Shown here in pieces: positions 1 to 5,894 of a stretch of 5,894 nt of DNA. Every line of letters starts with the position of its first letter. Positions within the stretch are counted from its first letter, which is position 1. The notes under the pieces are model-generated. The model did no database searches. It was not told the DNA's origin and saw nothing but the letters and a program-made list of their open reading frames with translations. The DNA is from Candidatus Omnitrophota bacterium (GTDB taxonomy: Bacteria; Omnitrophota; Gorgyraeia; Zapsychrales; Zapsychraceae): NCBI GenBank assembly GCA_018399915.1, contig JAGYNW010000133.1, positions 1 to 5,894 on the forward strand. Reading direction: 5' to 3'. Position numbers and translations under genes: made by a program.

Positions 1-1085
1 ATATATTGCCGGGCGATTTACAATATTCTTTTTTTTGTGGAAGCGGGTCTGAATCTATTGAAGGAGCGCTTAAATTAGCTCAAAAATATGCTGGTCATGA
101 GAAAGTAGGAATAGTTTATACCGATCATTCTTTCCATGGCAAATCACATGCGGCCATGTCTGTTTCTAGCCTAGAAGAAAATCGACACCATTTTCAACTT
201 TTAGATAAGTGTTATCAAGTTCCTTACGGAGACGTCAATGCTTTAGAAAACTTATTTCAAGCCAGATGCTCTAAAAATTCACATGAAACAGATTTGTGCG
301 CATTTATTTTAGAAGCCATACATGGCACGCGTATTATTTTCCCGCCTAAAAATTATCTTACAAAGGTACGTAAACTTTGTACGGAATATAATGTACTCAT
401 GATTATGGATGAAATATATACAGGCTTTGGGAGGACAGGATTCTGGTTTGCTTTCGAGTCTGAGCAAGTTATTCCGGATATTGTTTGCTATTCTAAGGCA
501 TTCAGTGGGGGGAAAGCTTCCATTGCCGGTTATACGACACGAAAACCTGTGTACATTAAGGCATATGGAAAAACATCCGATTCAATGATACATTCTTCGA
601 CTTATAGTGGAATGAGCGAGGAATGCGCAACGGCTGTTGAGGCTATTAACATTATCAAAGATGACCATTTAGTCGAGAGGTCAGAACAATTGGGTAAGTA
701 TTTTGAAAGTCGTCTTTACAAACTCAAAGAAAAACATAGTAGTCGTGTTATTGATATCCGCGGCCGAGGTCTTTTATGGGGTGTCGAGATAGAACCAGCG
801 ATAAAATCGATAAAACCAGTGATTCAGAAAATATTACCCGATAAAATGCTTTCATTGTACGCACTAACGGGAGCGATTATATTGTCAGAATTGTTTCACA
901 CATATAATATTTTAATTTATTTGGGATTCACAAGGCGTAACCTTATCGTATTTTCTCCTCCTTTAATAATAACCAAGGAAGAAATAGATCAAGCTGTCGA
1001 TGCATTAGATAAAGTGTTAGATACCAGTTGGATTACTTTAAGTCATCGTTTTGTGAAAAGGTGGTTATTAAATAAAAAAGTCTGA
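1..1085 (+). CDS. Class III PLP-dependent aminotransferase, 5'-truncated by window edge
   Basis: The frame is open from the left edge (first full codon at 3) to TGA at 1083-1085. A TTG lies at 6, but the family has roughly 90 more residues before this point, so the true start is outside the window. Counting that TTG as residue 1, the fold-type I class III signature is complete. It shows the phosphate-binding GSGSE at 12-16, SFHG at 42-45 next to the cofactor ring, Glu103 in EAIHG, and Asp135 in DEIYTGFGRTG, which pairs with the pyridine nitrogen. It also shows Lys164 in YSKAF as the Schiff-base lysine, Thr199 in SSTYSG, RGRG at 252-255 and SPPL near the C-terminus. The Asp-to-Lys spacing of 29 equals that in GabT. 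The enzyme should be a cytoplasmic transaminase acting on an aldehyde or ketone. The usual EPVQG is here EAIHG, and a longer stretch precedes SPPL, so this is not a plain GabT or ArgD. A glutamate-1-semialdehyde aminomutase-like or sugar-modifying role is possible. Family assignment is sure; substrate unknown. Confidence 0.9.
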   Translation, partial: ILPGDLQYSFFCGSGSESIEGALKLAQKYAGHEKVGIVYTDHSFHGKSHAAMSVSSLEENRHHFQLLDKCYQVPYGDVNALENLFQARCSKNSHETDLCAFILEAIHGTRIIFPPKNYLTKVRKLCTEYNVLMIMDEIYTGFGRTGFWFAFESEQVIPDIVCYSKAFSGGKASIAGYTTRKPVYIKAYGKTSDSMIHSSTYSGMSEECATAVEAINIIKDDHLVERSEQLGKYFESRLYKLKEKHSSRVIDIRGRGLLWGVEIEPAIKSIKPVIQKILPDKMLSLYALTGAIILSELFHTYNILIYLGFTRRNLIVFSPPLIITKEEIDQAVDALDKVLDTSWITLSHRFVKRWLLNKKV

Positions 1086-1089
1086 GGAA
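1084..1089 (+). promoter_or_regulatory. Shine-Dalgarno site overlapping the aminotransferase stop
   Basis: GAGGAA lies six bases before the GTG at 1096 and shares its first two bases with the aminotransferase TGA stop (1083-1085). This supports GTG as the start of the transketolase N-subunit, since no upstream ATG is available in that frame with a comparable site. A ribosome ending the aminotransferase sits on this site, so translation of the two genes is probably coupled. Confidence 0.7.
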
Positions 1090-1095
1090 CATATC

Positions 1096-1920
1096 GTGAA
1101 TAAAATTCGACAATTAAAAATACAATCTCAGGCGATCAGAAAAAAAATTCTTGATATCGCCGTTAACGTTGGTGCGGCACATATCGCCCCTTCATATTCT
1201 TGTATCGAAATTCTTGTCGCCCTTTATCTAGGAGGGGGGTTAAACGTTAAGGCCCATGATCCTCAATGGGAGGGGCGTGATCGGTTTATTCTCAGCAAAG
1301 GACATGCCGCTCTTGCTCTGTATACCGTTCTGGCCACTAAAGAATTTATTCCCATGGCTGACTTGGAAAGTTTCACAAAAGATGGCAGTCGATTAGGGGC
1401 ACACCCGGAAAATTCCCTTCCTGGAGTTGAAACTTTTACAGGTTCTTTGGGTCATGGACTGTCTATAGGTGCCGGAATAGCATTAGGCGCAAAGCTTGAT
1501 CATCAGAAATATTTATCTGTCATCTTAATAGGCGACGGGGAATGCCATGAAGGATCTATTTGGGAAGCTGCCATGTTTGCTTCTGCTCACAAATTGAATA
1601 ATTTGATTGTTTTTGTTGATTATAACCGACTATCGGCAACCGATGTTCTTAAGAATTATCTTAATATCGATCCTTTTAAAAAAAAATGGGAGGCTTTTGG
1701 TTGGGAGACTATCCTGATTAATGGGCATTGCATTAAAAGTCTTCTATCGGTATTTACAAAAATGCGGCTGCGATTTTCCACAAAACCTTTAGTGGTTATT
1801 GCATCAACGATAAAGGGCAAGGGAGTGTCTTTCATGGAAAATAATCCTATCTGGCATTACCGAGTCCCGTCTGAGGAAAAATTAAAGATTGCCTACAATG
1901 AATTAAAAAATGTCATATAA
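1096..1920 (+). CDS. Transketolase-like enzyme, N-terminal (ThDP-binding) subunit
   Basis: The 274-residue product starts at GTG and has the usual length of the N-terminal half of a split transketolase. It binds the thiamine diphosphate pyrophosphate and Mg. Visible motifs are His29 in AAHIAPS, SKGHA at 67-71, AHPE at 102-105, TGSLGHGLS at 115-123, and the ThDP motif beginning GDG at 146-148 and ending at Asn177 (VDYN). KGKGVSFMENNPIWH at about 240-254 is typical of transketolase N-subunits. With the partner at 2180-3127 it should form the full active site and transfer a two-carbon ketol group from a ketose to an aldose. The common SGHPGG around the first His is replaced by AAHIAPS, the GHP around His103 is AHP, and TGSLGQG is TGSLGHG, all near the catalytic pocket, so the sugar substrate may be non-standard. 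An alpha subunit of a 2-oxoacid dehydrogenase was considered but fits the motifs worse. It lies 10 bases after the aminotransferase. Family confident, substrate inferred. Confidence 0.9.
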   Translation: MNKIRQLKIQSQAIRKKILDIAVNVGAAHIAPSYSCIEILVALYLGGGLNVKAHDPQWEGRDRFILSKGHAALALYTVLATKEFIPMADLESFTKDGSRLGAHPENSLPGVETFTGSLGHGLSIGAGIALGAKLDHQKYLSVILIGDGECHEGSIWEAAMFASAHKLNNLIVFVDYNRLSATDVLKNYLNIDPFKKKWEAFGWETILINGHCIKSLLSVFTKMRLRFSTKPLVVIASTIKGKGVSFMENNPIWHYRVPSEEKLKIAYNELKNVI

Positions 1921-1973
1921 TAACTTTTTATGCCTGTGGTATGACTATAGCTATCACTAAAAAATTCAGAAAA

Positions 1974-2010
1974 CATTTATCTGTCTGTTCAAATGCCCTG
2001 CAGATAAATG
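1974..2010. repeat. Perfect 10-bp inverted repeat, stem-loop with 17-base loop
   Basis: CATTTATCTG at 1974-1983 is the exact reverse complement of CAGATAAATG at 2001-2010. The stem can add one T-G pair at its inner end. No T tract follows on the + strand, so it is not a classical terminator in that direction. Read on the minus strand, the stem is followed within a few bases by a run of six T, but no minus-strand gene ends there. It may be an RNA hairpin in the leader of the second subunit gene, or part of an old mobile element. Confidence 0.6.
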
Positions 2011-2011
2011 C

Positions 2012-2120
2012 AAAGATGCTGAATACTTTGCTCGGGCGGGACATTTGCTGACAACTAAAAGATTTGATAAAATTCCTTCAAAGCTCCCTCAGGACAATCT
2101 GGAATCGAAACAGCATCTTT
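2012..2120. repeat. Perfect 10-bp inverted repeat with 89-base spacer
   Basis: AAAGATGCTG at 2012-2021 pairs exactly with CAGCATCTTT at 2111-2120. Its left arm begins two bases after the neighbouring hairpin ends, so the two helices would stack side by side. Part of the right arm can instead pair with CTAAAAGAT at 2055-2063 (9 bp with 2115-2123), so two mutually exclusive folds exist. Function is unknown; the pairings are read directly from the sequence. Confidence 0.5.
2045..2073 (+). promoter_or_regulatory. Weak sigma-70-type promoter candidate upstream of transketolase C subunit
   Basis: TTGCTG at 2045-2050 (3 of 6 to the -35 consensus) and TAAAAT at 2068-2073 (5 of 6 to the -10 consensus) are separated by 17 bases. 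A transcript would begin near 2080 and carry a leader of about 100 bases. In AT-rich DNA such matches arise often by chance, so this is only a candidate. Confidence 0.2.
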
Positions 2121-2165
2121 TAGAAGAAAACGCTACTTTAACTGTGGCGTTCTGTATCAATTGAA

Positions 2166-2171
2166 AAGGAG
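2166..2171 (+). promoter_or_regulatory. Shine-Dalgarno site of transketolase C subunit
   Basis: AAGGAG lies eight bases before the ATG at 2180. It is the strongest ribosome site in the window and settles this start. Its strength agrees with the gene being translated on its own rather than by coupling to the N subunit 259 bases upstream. Confidence 0.8.
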
Positions 2172-2179
2172 AACATCCT

Positions 2180-3127
2180 ATGCCTTTGCATTGGTCAAAA
2201 GGAATGCGTGATTATTTTTTTCAATCTCTCTTCCATGAAGCTGAAAAAAATCGAGATATCTTATTAATGACAGCTGATATAGGAGCAATCTGCCATGATG
2301 ATTTCAAAAATAAATTGGGGAATCAATATATAAACATCGGCATTGCTGAACAAAATATGATTGGAGTCGCTGCCGGATTAGCTTTAAGTGGGAAAATTGT
2401 CTATGTGTATTCTATTGTACCTTTCGTCACAATGCGTTGCCTCGAGCAAATTAGGATTGATTTATGTTGCATGAATTTACCTGTTACGATAGTGAGTATC
2501 GGAGCTGGTGTAGATTATTCCACACTGGGCGCCTCCCACCATGGCACAGAAGATATTGGTATTATGCGAGCTTTACCCAATATGACAATTTATTGTCCCT
2601 CTGATGGAGCTATTGCGCGGTTAATGGCAACCATCGACAAATACCAAATGGGTCCCCGTTACATCCGGCTTGACCGGACAGGATTACCCCTTATATACAA
2701 AAAGGAAAAGGATATCAATCTTAACAAAGGACTTTCCATAATATGTGAAGGAAAAGATTTATATATTATTGCAACAGGGAGGATGGTTTACAATGCATTG
2801 AAAGTTGCTGAAGTTCTTCGCGAACAATCAATTGACGTTGGTGTCATTGACTTATTTCGCATAAAACCGCTTAATGAAAAAGCGATTTGGAACGTTATTC
2901 ATAAAATTCCTTATGTCATTACTTTAGAAGAACATTCTGTTATCGGGGGGATCGGTAGCGCAATTTCTGAAATATTTGCTGTAAAAGAATACAAACCTAA
3001 ATTAAAAATAATGGGTATCCCCGATCGATTTTGCAAGGAATATGGTACACGCGAATATTTGCAATCAATCTATGAACTTGATATTCATTCTATTAAAGTT
3101 AATATTGAAAAATGGATAAAAAAGTAA
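2180..3127 (+). CDS. Transketolase-like enzyme, C-terminal subunit
   Basis: The 315-residue product has the length and order of a split transketolase C-subunit: a pyrimidine-binding domain (about 1-165) and a transketolase C-terminal domain (about 185-310). Glu57 in GIAEQNMIGVAAGLA is the residue that activates the thiamine ring. Arg86 and Glu89-Gln90 in the FVTMRCLEQIR segment, and SHHGTEDI at 119-126 followed by MRALPNM, are family hallmarks, and EEHSVIGGIGSA marks the C-terminal domain. It should pair with the product of 1096-1920 in the cytoplasm to transfer two-carbon ketol units. The SHHG form recalls 1-deoxyxylulose-5-phosphate synthase, but that enzyme is normally one long chain, and split transketolases can carry this form too. 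Its last 16 bases overlap the start of the membrane protein gene. Such split transketolase pairs occur both in general metabolism and in surface-polysaccharide loci; the YfhO-type neighbour favours the latter. Family sure, substrate not known. Confidence 0.9.
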   Translation: MPLHWSKGMRDYFFQSLFHEAEKNRDILLMTADIGAICHDDFKNKLGNQYINIGIAEQNMIGVAAGLALSGKIVYVYSIVPFVTMRCLEQIRIDLCCMNLPVTIVSIGAGVDYSTLGASHHGTEDIGIMRALPNMTIYCPSDGAIARLMATIDKYQMGPRYIRLDRTGLPLIYKKEKDINLNKGLSIICEGKDLYIIATGRMVYNALKVAEVLREQSIDVGVIDLFRIKPLNEKAIWNVIHKIPYVITLEEHSVIGGIGSAISEIFAVKEYKPKLKIMGIPDRFCKEYGTREYLQSIYELDIHSIKVNIEKWIKK

Positions 3128-5894
3128 GTCTCTCAGTCATTTTATTAATTGTATCGGTTACTATCCTTTTCGCGCCAGCTTTCATGGGGTGGCAAGGCAT
3201 TTATCATGATGACCTTGGCATGTCAGAATTTCCTGAACAATTCTCGTTCGCTTATAATTTACAAAACGGTATCATACCTTTATGGAATCCTCAAATCTGG
3301 GGCGGGTCTGTCCCGGATAACCATTCCTTAACCGCAGCTGGTGGAAATTATTATCCGCTTTGGTTCTTTTATTTAAATGCTAATCTTAACAACTTAGACG
3401 AAGCTTTTATTGAAATTAGCATTTTACCACTGGCTATCCATTATTTTTTAGCTGCTCTGGGAATGTTTATTTTACTCAAAGAAATTGTAAAATGCAGTCA
3501 TGCCGCATCAACCATAGGAGCTATTACCTATATTTATAGTCCGGTATTTGTTTATTATTACGGAGCCATGAGTTCAATCATAATGCTTGGATGGTTACCA
3601 TGGTTAATCTATATATATTTAAAAACAGTTGAAAAATGGCATATTGGAAAATTATTTTTAGGCGGATTAATTTTTTCTTTTATTATACTGGCGGGACGAC
3701 CTCATTTTATGATTTACATTATGATGATTTGGGGAGCTTTTCTAATATCAAATCCTGTGGTCAGTCTAAACGGGCGTTTTAAAAGAATTAAATTTTGGAA
3801 ACCTCTTGTAATTTTCTCTGGAGTAATTTTTCTAGGAATTTGTTTAAGCGCCACATATTGGATGCCCCTATTCCACACATTAAAAAACACTAACTTATAT
3901 ACTGATCTAAATATGGAGCAGTCCTTATTATTGGACTCGCATAATTTGTCTCTTCCTTATTTGGTAACCCTTTTTATTCCGAACCTTTTTGGCAGCATCA
4001 CAGGAACGAATTTTATATATAAACCTTTAACCTTTTGTGAGGCCAATCTTACAGGGGGAATGGGCATTACCTTAATGGTGTTCTTAGGGATTCTGATACC
4101 TTTTATTTGTTCTTCATCGCTTGAAGTTAATAAAGTTCATAAACGGTATGCTATTGTCGCATTTCTCCTTTATATTTTAGCTATTGCATTTGCGCTTGGC
4201 AAGAATTCCCCCGCCTATAATTTCTTTTTAGGATGGATTCCTATTGTAAGGGGAATACCTTTTCCTATCCGCTATCGAACGGTCCAGTGTTTTGCCTCAA
4301 GCATATTAATAGCTATAAGTTTCACATATTTATTTAATCAAAAACTTATAGTTAAAAAACCAAAGTTAAAAAAATGGGTGCTTATTTATGTGCTTATATG
4401 TTTTGCTGTATTAAGTTTAATTCTATTTTTACCTATCAATTGGAATAGAACTTCTTTATTGTGGGGACATCGCAATCAAAAATTAGAGGGATTGCTCCCA
4501 GCTAATCAGCCTTTCGGGCTTTACACCCCAAGAATTGACAGGGTTAAAAATGTTCGATTGTTTTTAATGGGAAAATCTAGTGGAGAGGTGCGCTATGCGA
4601 AAGATCACCATGCCTTACCGCATAAAGGTACACTCGCGGCACATTATCGATCAGACGAAGATGGATGGATTGACATCGCAGTAGATATTCCACCTAATAA
4701 ATTTGTTTGGATCGTGCCGCAAGAAGGTTCAGGCCAATTTGGTTATTGGCATGGACGGGAATGCCTTCTTTATAAGTTTGATGATCATTGGATTTTTAAA
4801 GACCATATTAATGCTATTCAGCTGCAACTTTCAAAAGAAACGAACACAAAATATTCTTTCATTTTTGATTTATATGAACGGCGCGTTCCATTATATCCTG
4901 TTGTCAGCTCGCTTGTGTATTGGCTACTTCTTTCATTTTTTTTAATAATGGGAGTTTATGTGCTTGCCCCGCATAAATTTGGCTATTGGCTATGTGTGAT
5001 TGTTGTAATGGAATGTTTAATTTTTGGCATGATGGCATTCTATAAAACGACATTTACTTTCCGATCACCTGCAGCAGAACATTTTCGATATGTCAAACCT
5101 ACTGATCATTTTATGGTACAACTCATGACTACTCAGTTACCATTTATAGCCGATGATTCCAGTTTCCGTGTCGCTACTGATAATCCTTATTATGATAATT
5201 TTGTATATTTAAACAAATCCAAGATTAGGTTTGCTTTGATGGGATATGGAATTTATCCAATGGAAAAGAGATTTAAGCGTGCCATTGAAAAAGCTTATGG
5301 CGTCCCAATTAATTATGATTTATATACATACCCATTTTTGCCTAAAGAAATCGGTTTTCTTAATAATTTCTCCGTTAAATATTTTGTTAGCAGCCAGCAG
5401 GAAGAAATATTTTCTAATGAAAAATGTGTGCCACTGAAAGGTCTATCTGAAAAATTTCTTCATATTAATTCTGATGCGTTACCACGTGTGTATACCTTAG
5501 ATACTATAATAAAGGCTTCCCCCGAAGAACAACTTCTTCTTTTAGTAGACAGTGATTTGCGGGAATCTGTGTTACTAGATTCAAACAAATTTATCCCTGA
5601 TCATACAATTAAACATCAAGAATATCTAGCACACTTCAACCATCTTCAGAAAATTAACAAAATTCATTCGGCAGATTTTACTAATCCTAATCGAATTAAG
5701 ATTAATGTTACAATTAAAAAACCGTCTATGTTGGTCTTAACAGATATTTGGTATCCTGGATGGCAAGCGGTTGTTAATGGAAAACAAAAAACGATTTTAC
5801 GAGTTAACTACTGTCAACGTGGAATTTGGCTAAACAAAGGAACCCATACGATAATCTTGGAATTTAAACCCAGGATTTGGCTTTTGAGTGTGTT
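3112..5894 (+). CDS. YfhO-type multi-pass membrane protein (GT-C glycosyltransferase-like), 3'-truncated by window edge
   Basis: The frame is open for 927 codons without a stop and leaves the window. ATG at 3112 is the first start after an in-frame TGA at 3106-3108 and overlaps the previous gene by 16 bases; no clear ribosome site is seen, so translation is probably coupled. Residues 5-23 form the first membrane segment, followed by HDD at 32-34, the place where GT-C enzymes carry their catalytic acid. PLWNP at 56-60, GG at 64-65, YYP at 80-82 and GRPHF at 195-199 match the YfhO pattern. About ten more hydrophobic segments lie up to residue 440. A soluble part (about 444-600), two further segments (604-620, 625-643) and a soluble C-terminal part follow. 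The end carries the YfhO hallmark: WYPGW at 880-884, VNGK, RVNY, then a GIWLNKGTH-type beta segment. YfhO proteins are thought to transfer sugars from a lipid carrier at the outer membrane face, as in lipoteichoic acid glycosylation in Bacillus. The acceptor here is unknown. Probably only a final membrane segment is missing. Confidence 0.8.
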   Translation, partial: MDKKVSLSVILLIVSVTILFAPAFMGWQGIYHDDLGMSEFPEQFSFAYNLQNGIIPLWNPQIWGGSVPDNHSLTAAGGNYYPLWFFYLNANLNNLDEAFIEISILPLAIHYFLAALGMFILLKEIVKCSHAASTIGAITYIYSPVFVYYYGAMSSIIMLGWLPWLIYIYLKTVEKWHIGKLFLGGLIFSFIILAGRPHFMIYIMMIWGAFLISNPVVSLNGRFKRIKFWKPLVIFSGVIFLGICLSATYWMPLFHTLKNTNLYTDLNMEQSLLLDSHNLSLPYLVTLFIPNLFGSITGTNFIYKPLTFCEANLTGGMGITLMVFLGILIPFICSSSLEVNKVHKRYAIVAFLLYILAIAFALGKNSPAYNFFLGWIPIVRGIPFPIRYRTVQCFASSILIAISFTYLFNQKLIVKKPKLKKWVLIYVLICFAVLSLILFLPINWNRTSLLWGHRNQKLEGLLPANQPFGLYTPRIDRVKNVRLFLMGKSSGEVRYAKDHHALPHKGTLAAHYRSDEDGWIDIAVDIPPNKFVWIVPQEGSGQFGYWHGRECLLYKFDDHWIFKDHINAIQLQLSKETNTKYSFIFDLYERRVPLYPVVSSLVYWLLLSFFLIMGVYVLAPHKFGYWLCVIVVMECLIFGMMAFYKTTFTFRSPAAEHFRYVKPTDHFMVQLMTTQLPFIADDSSFRVATDNPYYDNFVYLNKSKIRFALMGYGIYPMEKRFKRAIEKAYGVPINYDLYTYPFLPKEIGFLNNFSVKYFVSSQQEEIFSNEKCVPLKGLSEKFLHINSDALPRVYTLDTIIKASPEEQLLLLVDSDLRESVLLDSNKFIPDHTIKHQEYLAHFNHLQKINKIHSADFTNPNRIKINVTIKKPSMLVLTDIWYPGWQAVVNGKQKTILRVNYCQRGIWLNKGTHTIILEFKPRIWLLSV

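Larger units (their letters stand above)
1941..2164 (+). pseudogene. Possible remnant of a small Cys-containing protein, frameshifted at an A6 run
   Basis: A frame stays open from 1961 to a TGA at 2162-2164 (67 codons), but has no ATG or GTG near its beginning; TAA at 1958-1960 closes it upstream. It reads as protein-like sequence with FKCPADKC (a CxxxxC pair) followed by EYFARAGH and a basic stretch, which resembles the start of a zinc-ribbon, as found in some transposases, though the second Cys pair is missing. An ATG at 1941 opens a different frame that ends at 2051. Adding one base in the run of six A at 1959-1964 would join the two into one frame of about 74 codons. No good ribosome site precedes 1941. 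I do not recognise the family, and chance openness over 200 bases remains possible. Confidence 0.3.
1921..2179 (+). other. Structured 259-base gap between the two transketolase subunit genes
   Basis: No intact gene is supported here. The stretch holds two perfect 10-bp inverted repeats, a weak promoter candidate, an open frame without a start codon at 1961-2164, and the Shine-Dalgarno site of the next gene. All three minus-strand frames contain stops. Split transketolase halves usually sit end to end, so the insertion of this piece is unexpected. It may be the remains of an inserted gene or a control region that tunes the second subunit. Confidence 0.6.

Noticed and set aside
6..8. TTG as a real start of the aminotransferase
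   Set aside because: The conserved family N-terminus is missing, the frame stays open to the window edge, and no ribosome site can be seen in five bases; the gene continues upstream.
1974..2010. Rho-independent terminator after the transketolase N subunit
   Set aside because: The stem is AT-rich and is not followed by a T run on the + strand; the T run exists only on the other strand, where no gene is present.
1941..2051. 36-codon open frame starting at ATG in the gap, as an independent small protein
   Set aside because: No ribosome site precedes it and the product has no clear character; it is only mentioned as the possible start of a frameshifted remnant.
1928..2116. Minus-strand small gene in the gap
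   Set aside because: All three minus-strand frames are closed by stops within the gap; the most promising one ends after 12 codons.
1096..3127. Pyruvate/2-oxoacid dehydrogenase E1 alpha and beta subunits
   Set aside because: The KGKGVSFMENN and SKGHA motifs of the first gene and the GIAEQNM and MRALPNM motifs of the second are those of split transketolases; no E2 or E3 gene is nearby.
3149..3331. 60-codon open frame on the + strand
   Set aside because: It lies in another frame inside the YfhO-type gene, whose frame is continuous and carries family motifs here (HDD, PLWNP).
4703..4945. 80-codon open frame on the + strand
   Set aside because: Shadow of the YfhO-type gene; no ribosome site and no recognisable motif.
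5246..5437. 63-codon open frame on the + strand
   Set aside because: Shadow of the YfhO-type gene, inside its C-terminal soluble region.

Overview
The window holds four genes in a row on the + strand, plus one odd 259-base gap. The DNA is AT-rich by eye (roughly the upper 30s in % GC, estimated and not counted), with good Shine-Dalgarno sites at the two transketolase genes. This fits a low-GC bacterium, but nothing here fixes the taxon; a low-GC gammaproteobacterium of the Legionella/Coxiella kind is only a guess. No tRNA, rRNA, CRISPR array, integrase or intact insertion sequence is visible.

Layout. (1) Positions 1-1085: a class III PLP-dependent aminotransferase with its N-terminus cut off by the window edge. 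(2) Positions 1096-1920: the N-terminal (thiamine diphosphate-binding) half of a two-subunit transketolase-like enzyme, starting at GTG. (3) Positions 1921-2179: a gap between the two halves of that enzyme. It holds two perfect 10-bp inverted repeats and a 67-codon open frame without a start codon, which looks like a gene remnant. (4) Positions 2180-3127: the C-terminal half of the transketolase. (5) Position 3112 to the end of the window: a large multi-pass membrane protein of the YfhO type (GT-C glycosyltransferase-like), overlapping the transketolase stop by 16 bases and running off the right edge after 927 complete codons.

How they may work together. The tight spacing of aminotransferase to transketolase-N (10 bases) and the overlap of transketolase-C with the membrane protein suggest one transcription unit, perhaps with an internal control point in the gap. 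A transketolase moves a two-carbon ketol unit between sugars, a class III aminotransferase puts an amino group on a carbonyl carbon, and YfhO-type proteins are membrane glycosyltransferases acting at the outer face of the membrane on lipid-linked sugar. The simplest inference is a small pathway that makes an unusual, possibly amino-substituted, sugar or polyol and attaches it to a surface glycan such as O-antigen, teichoic acid or capsule. The substrate cannot be read from the sequence.
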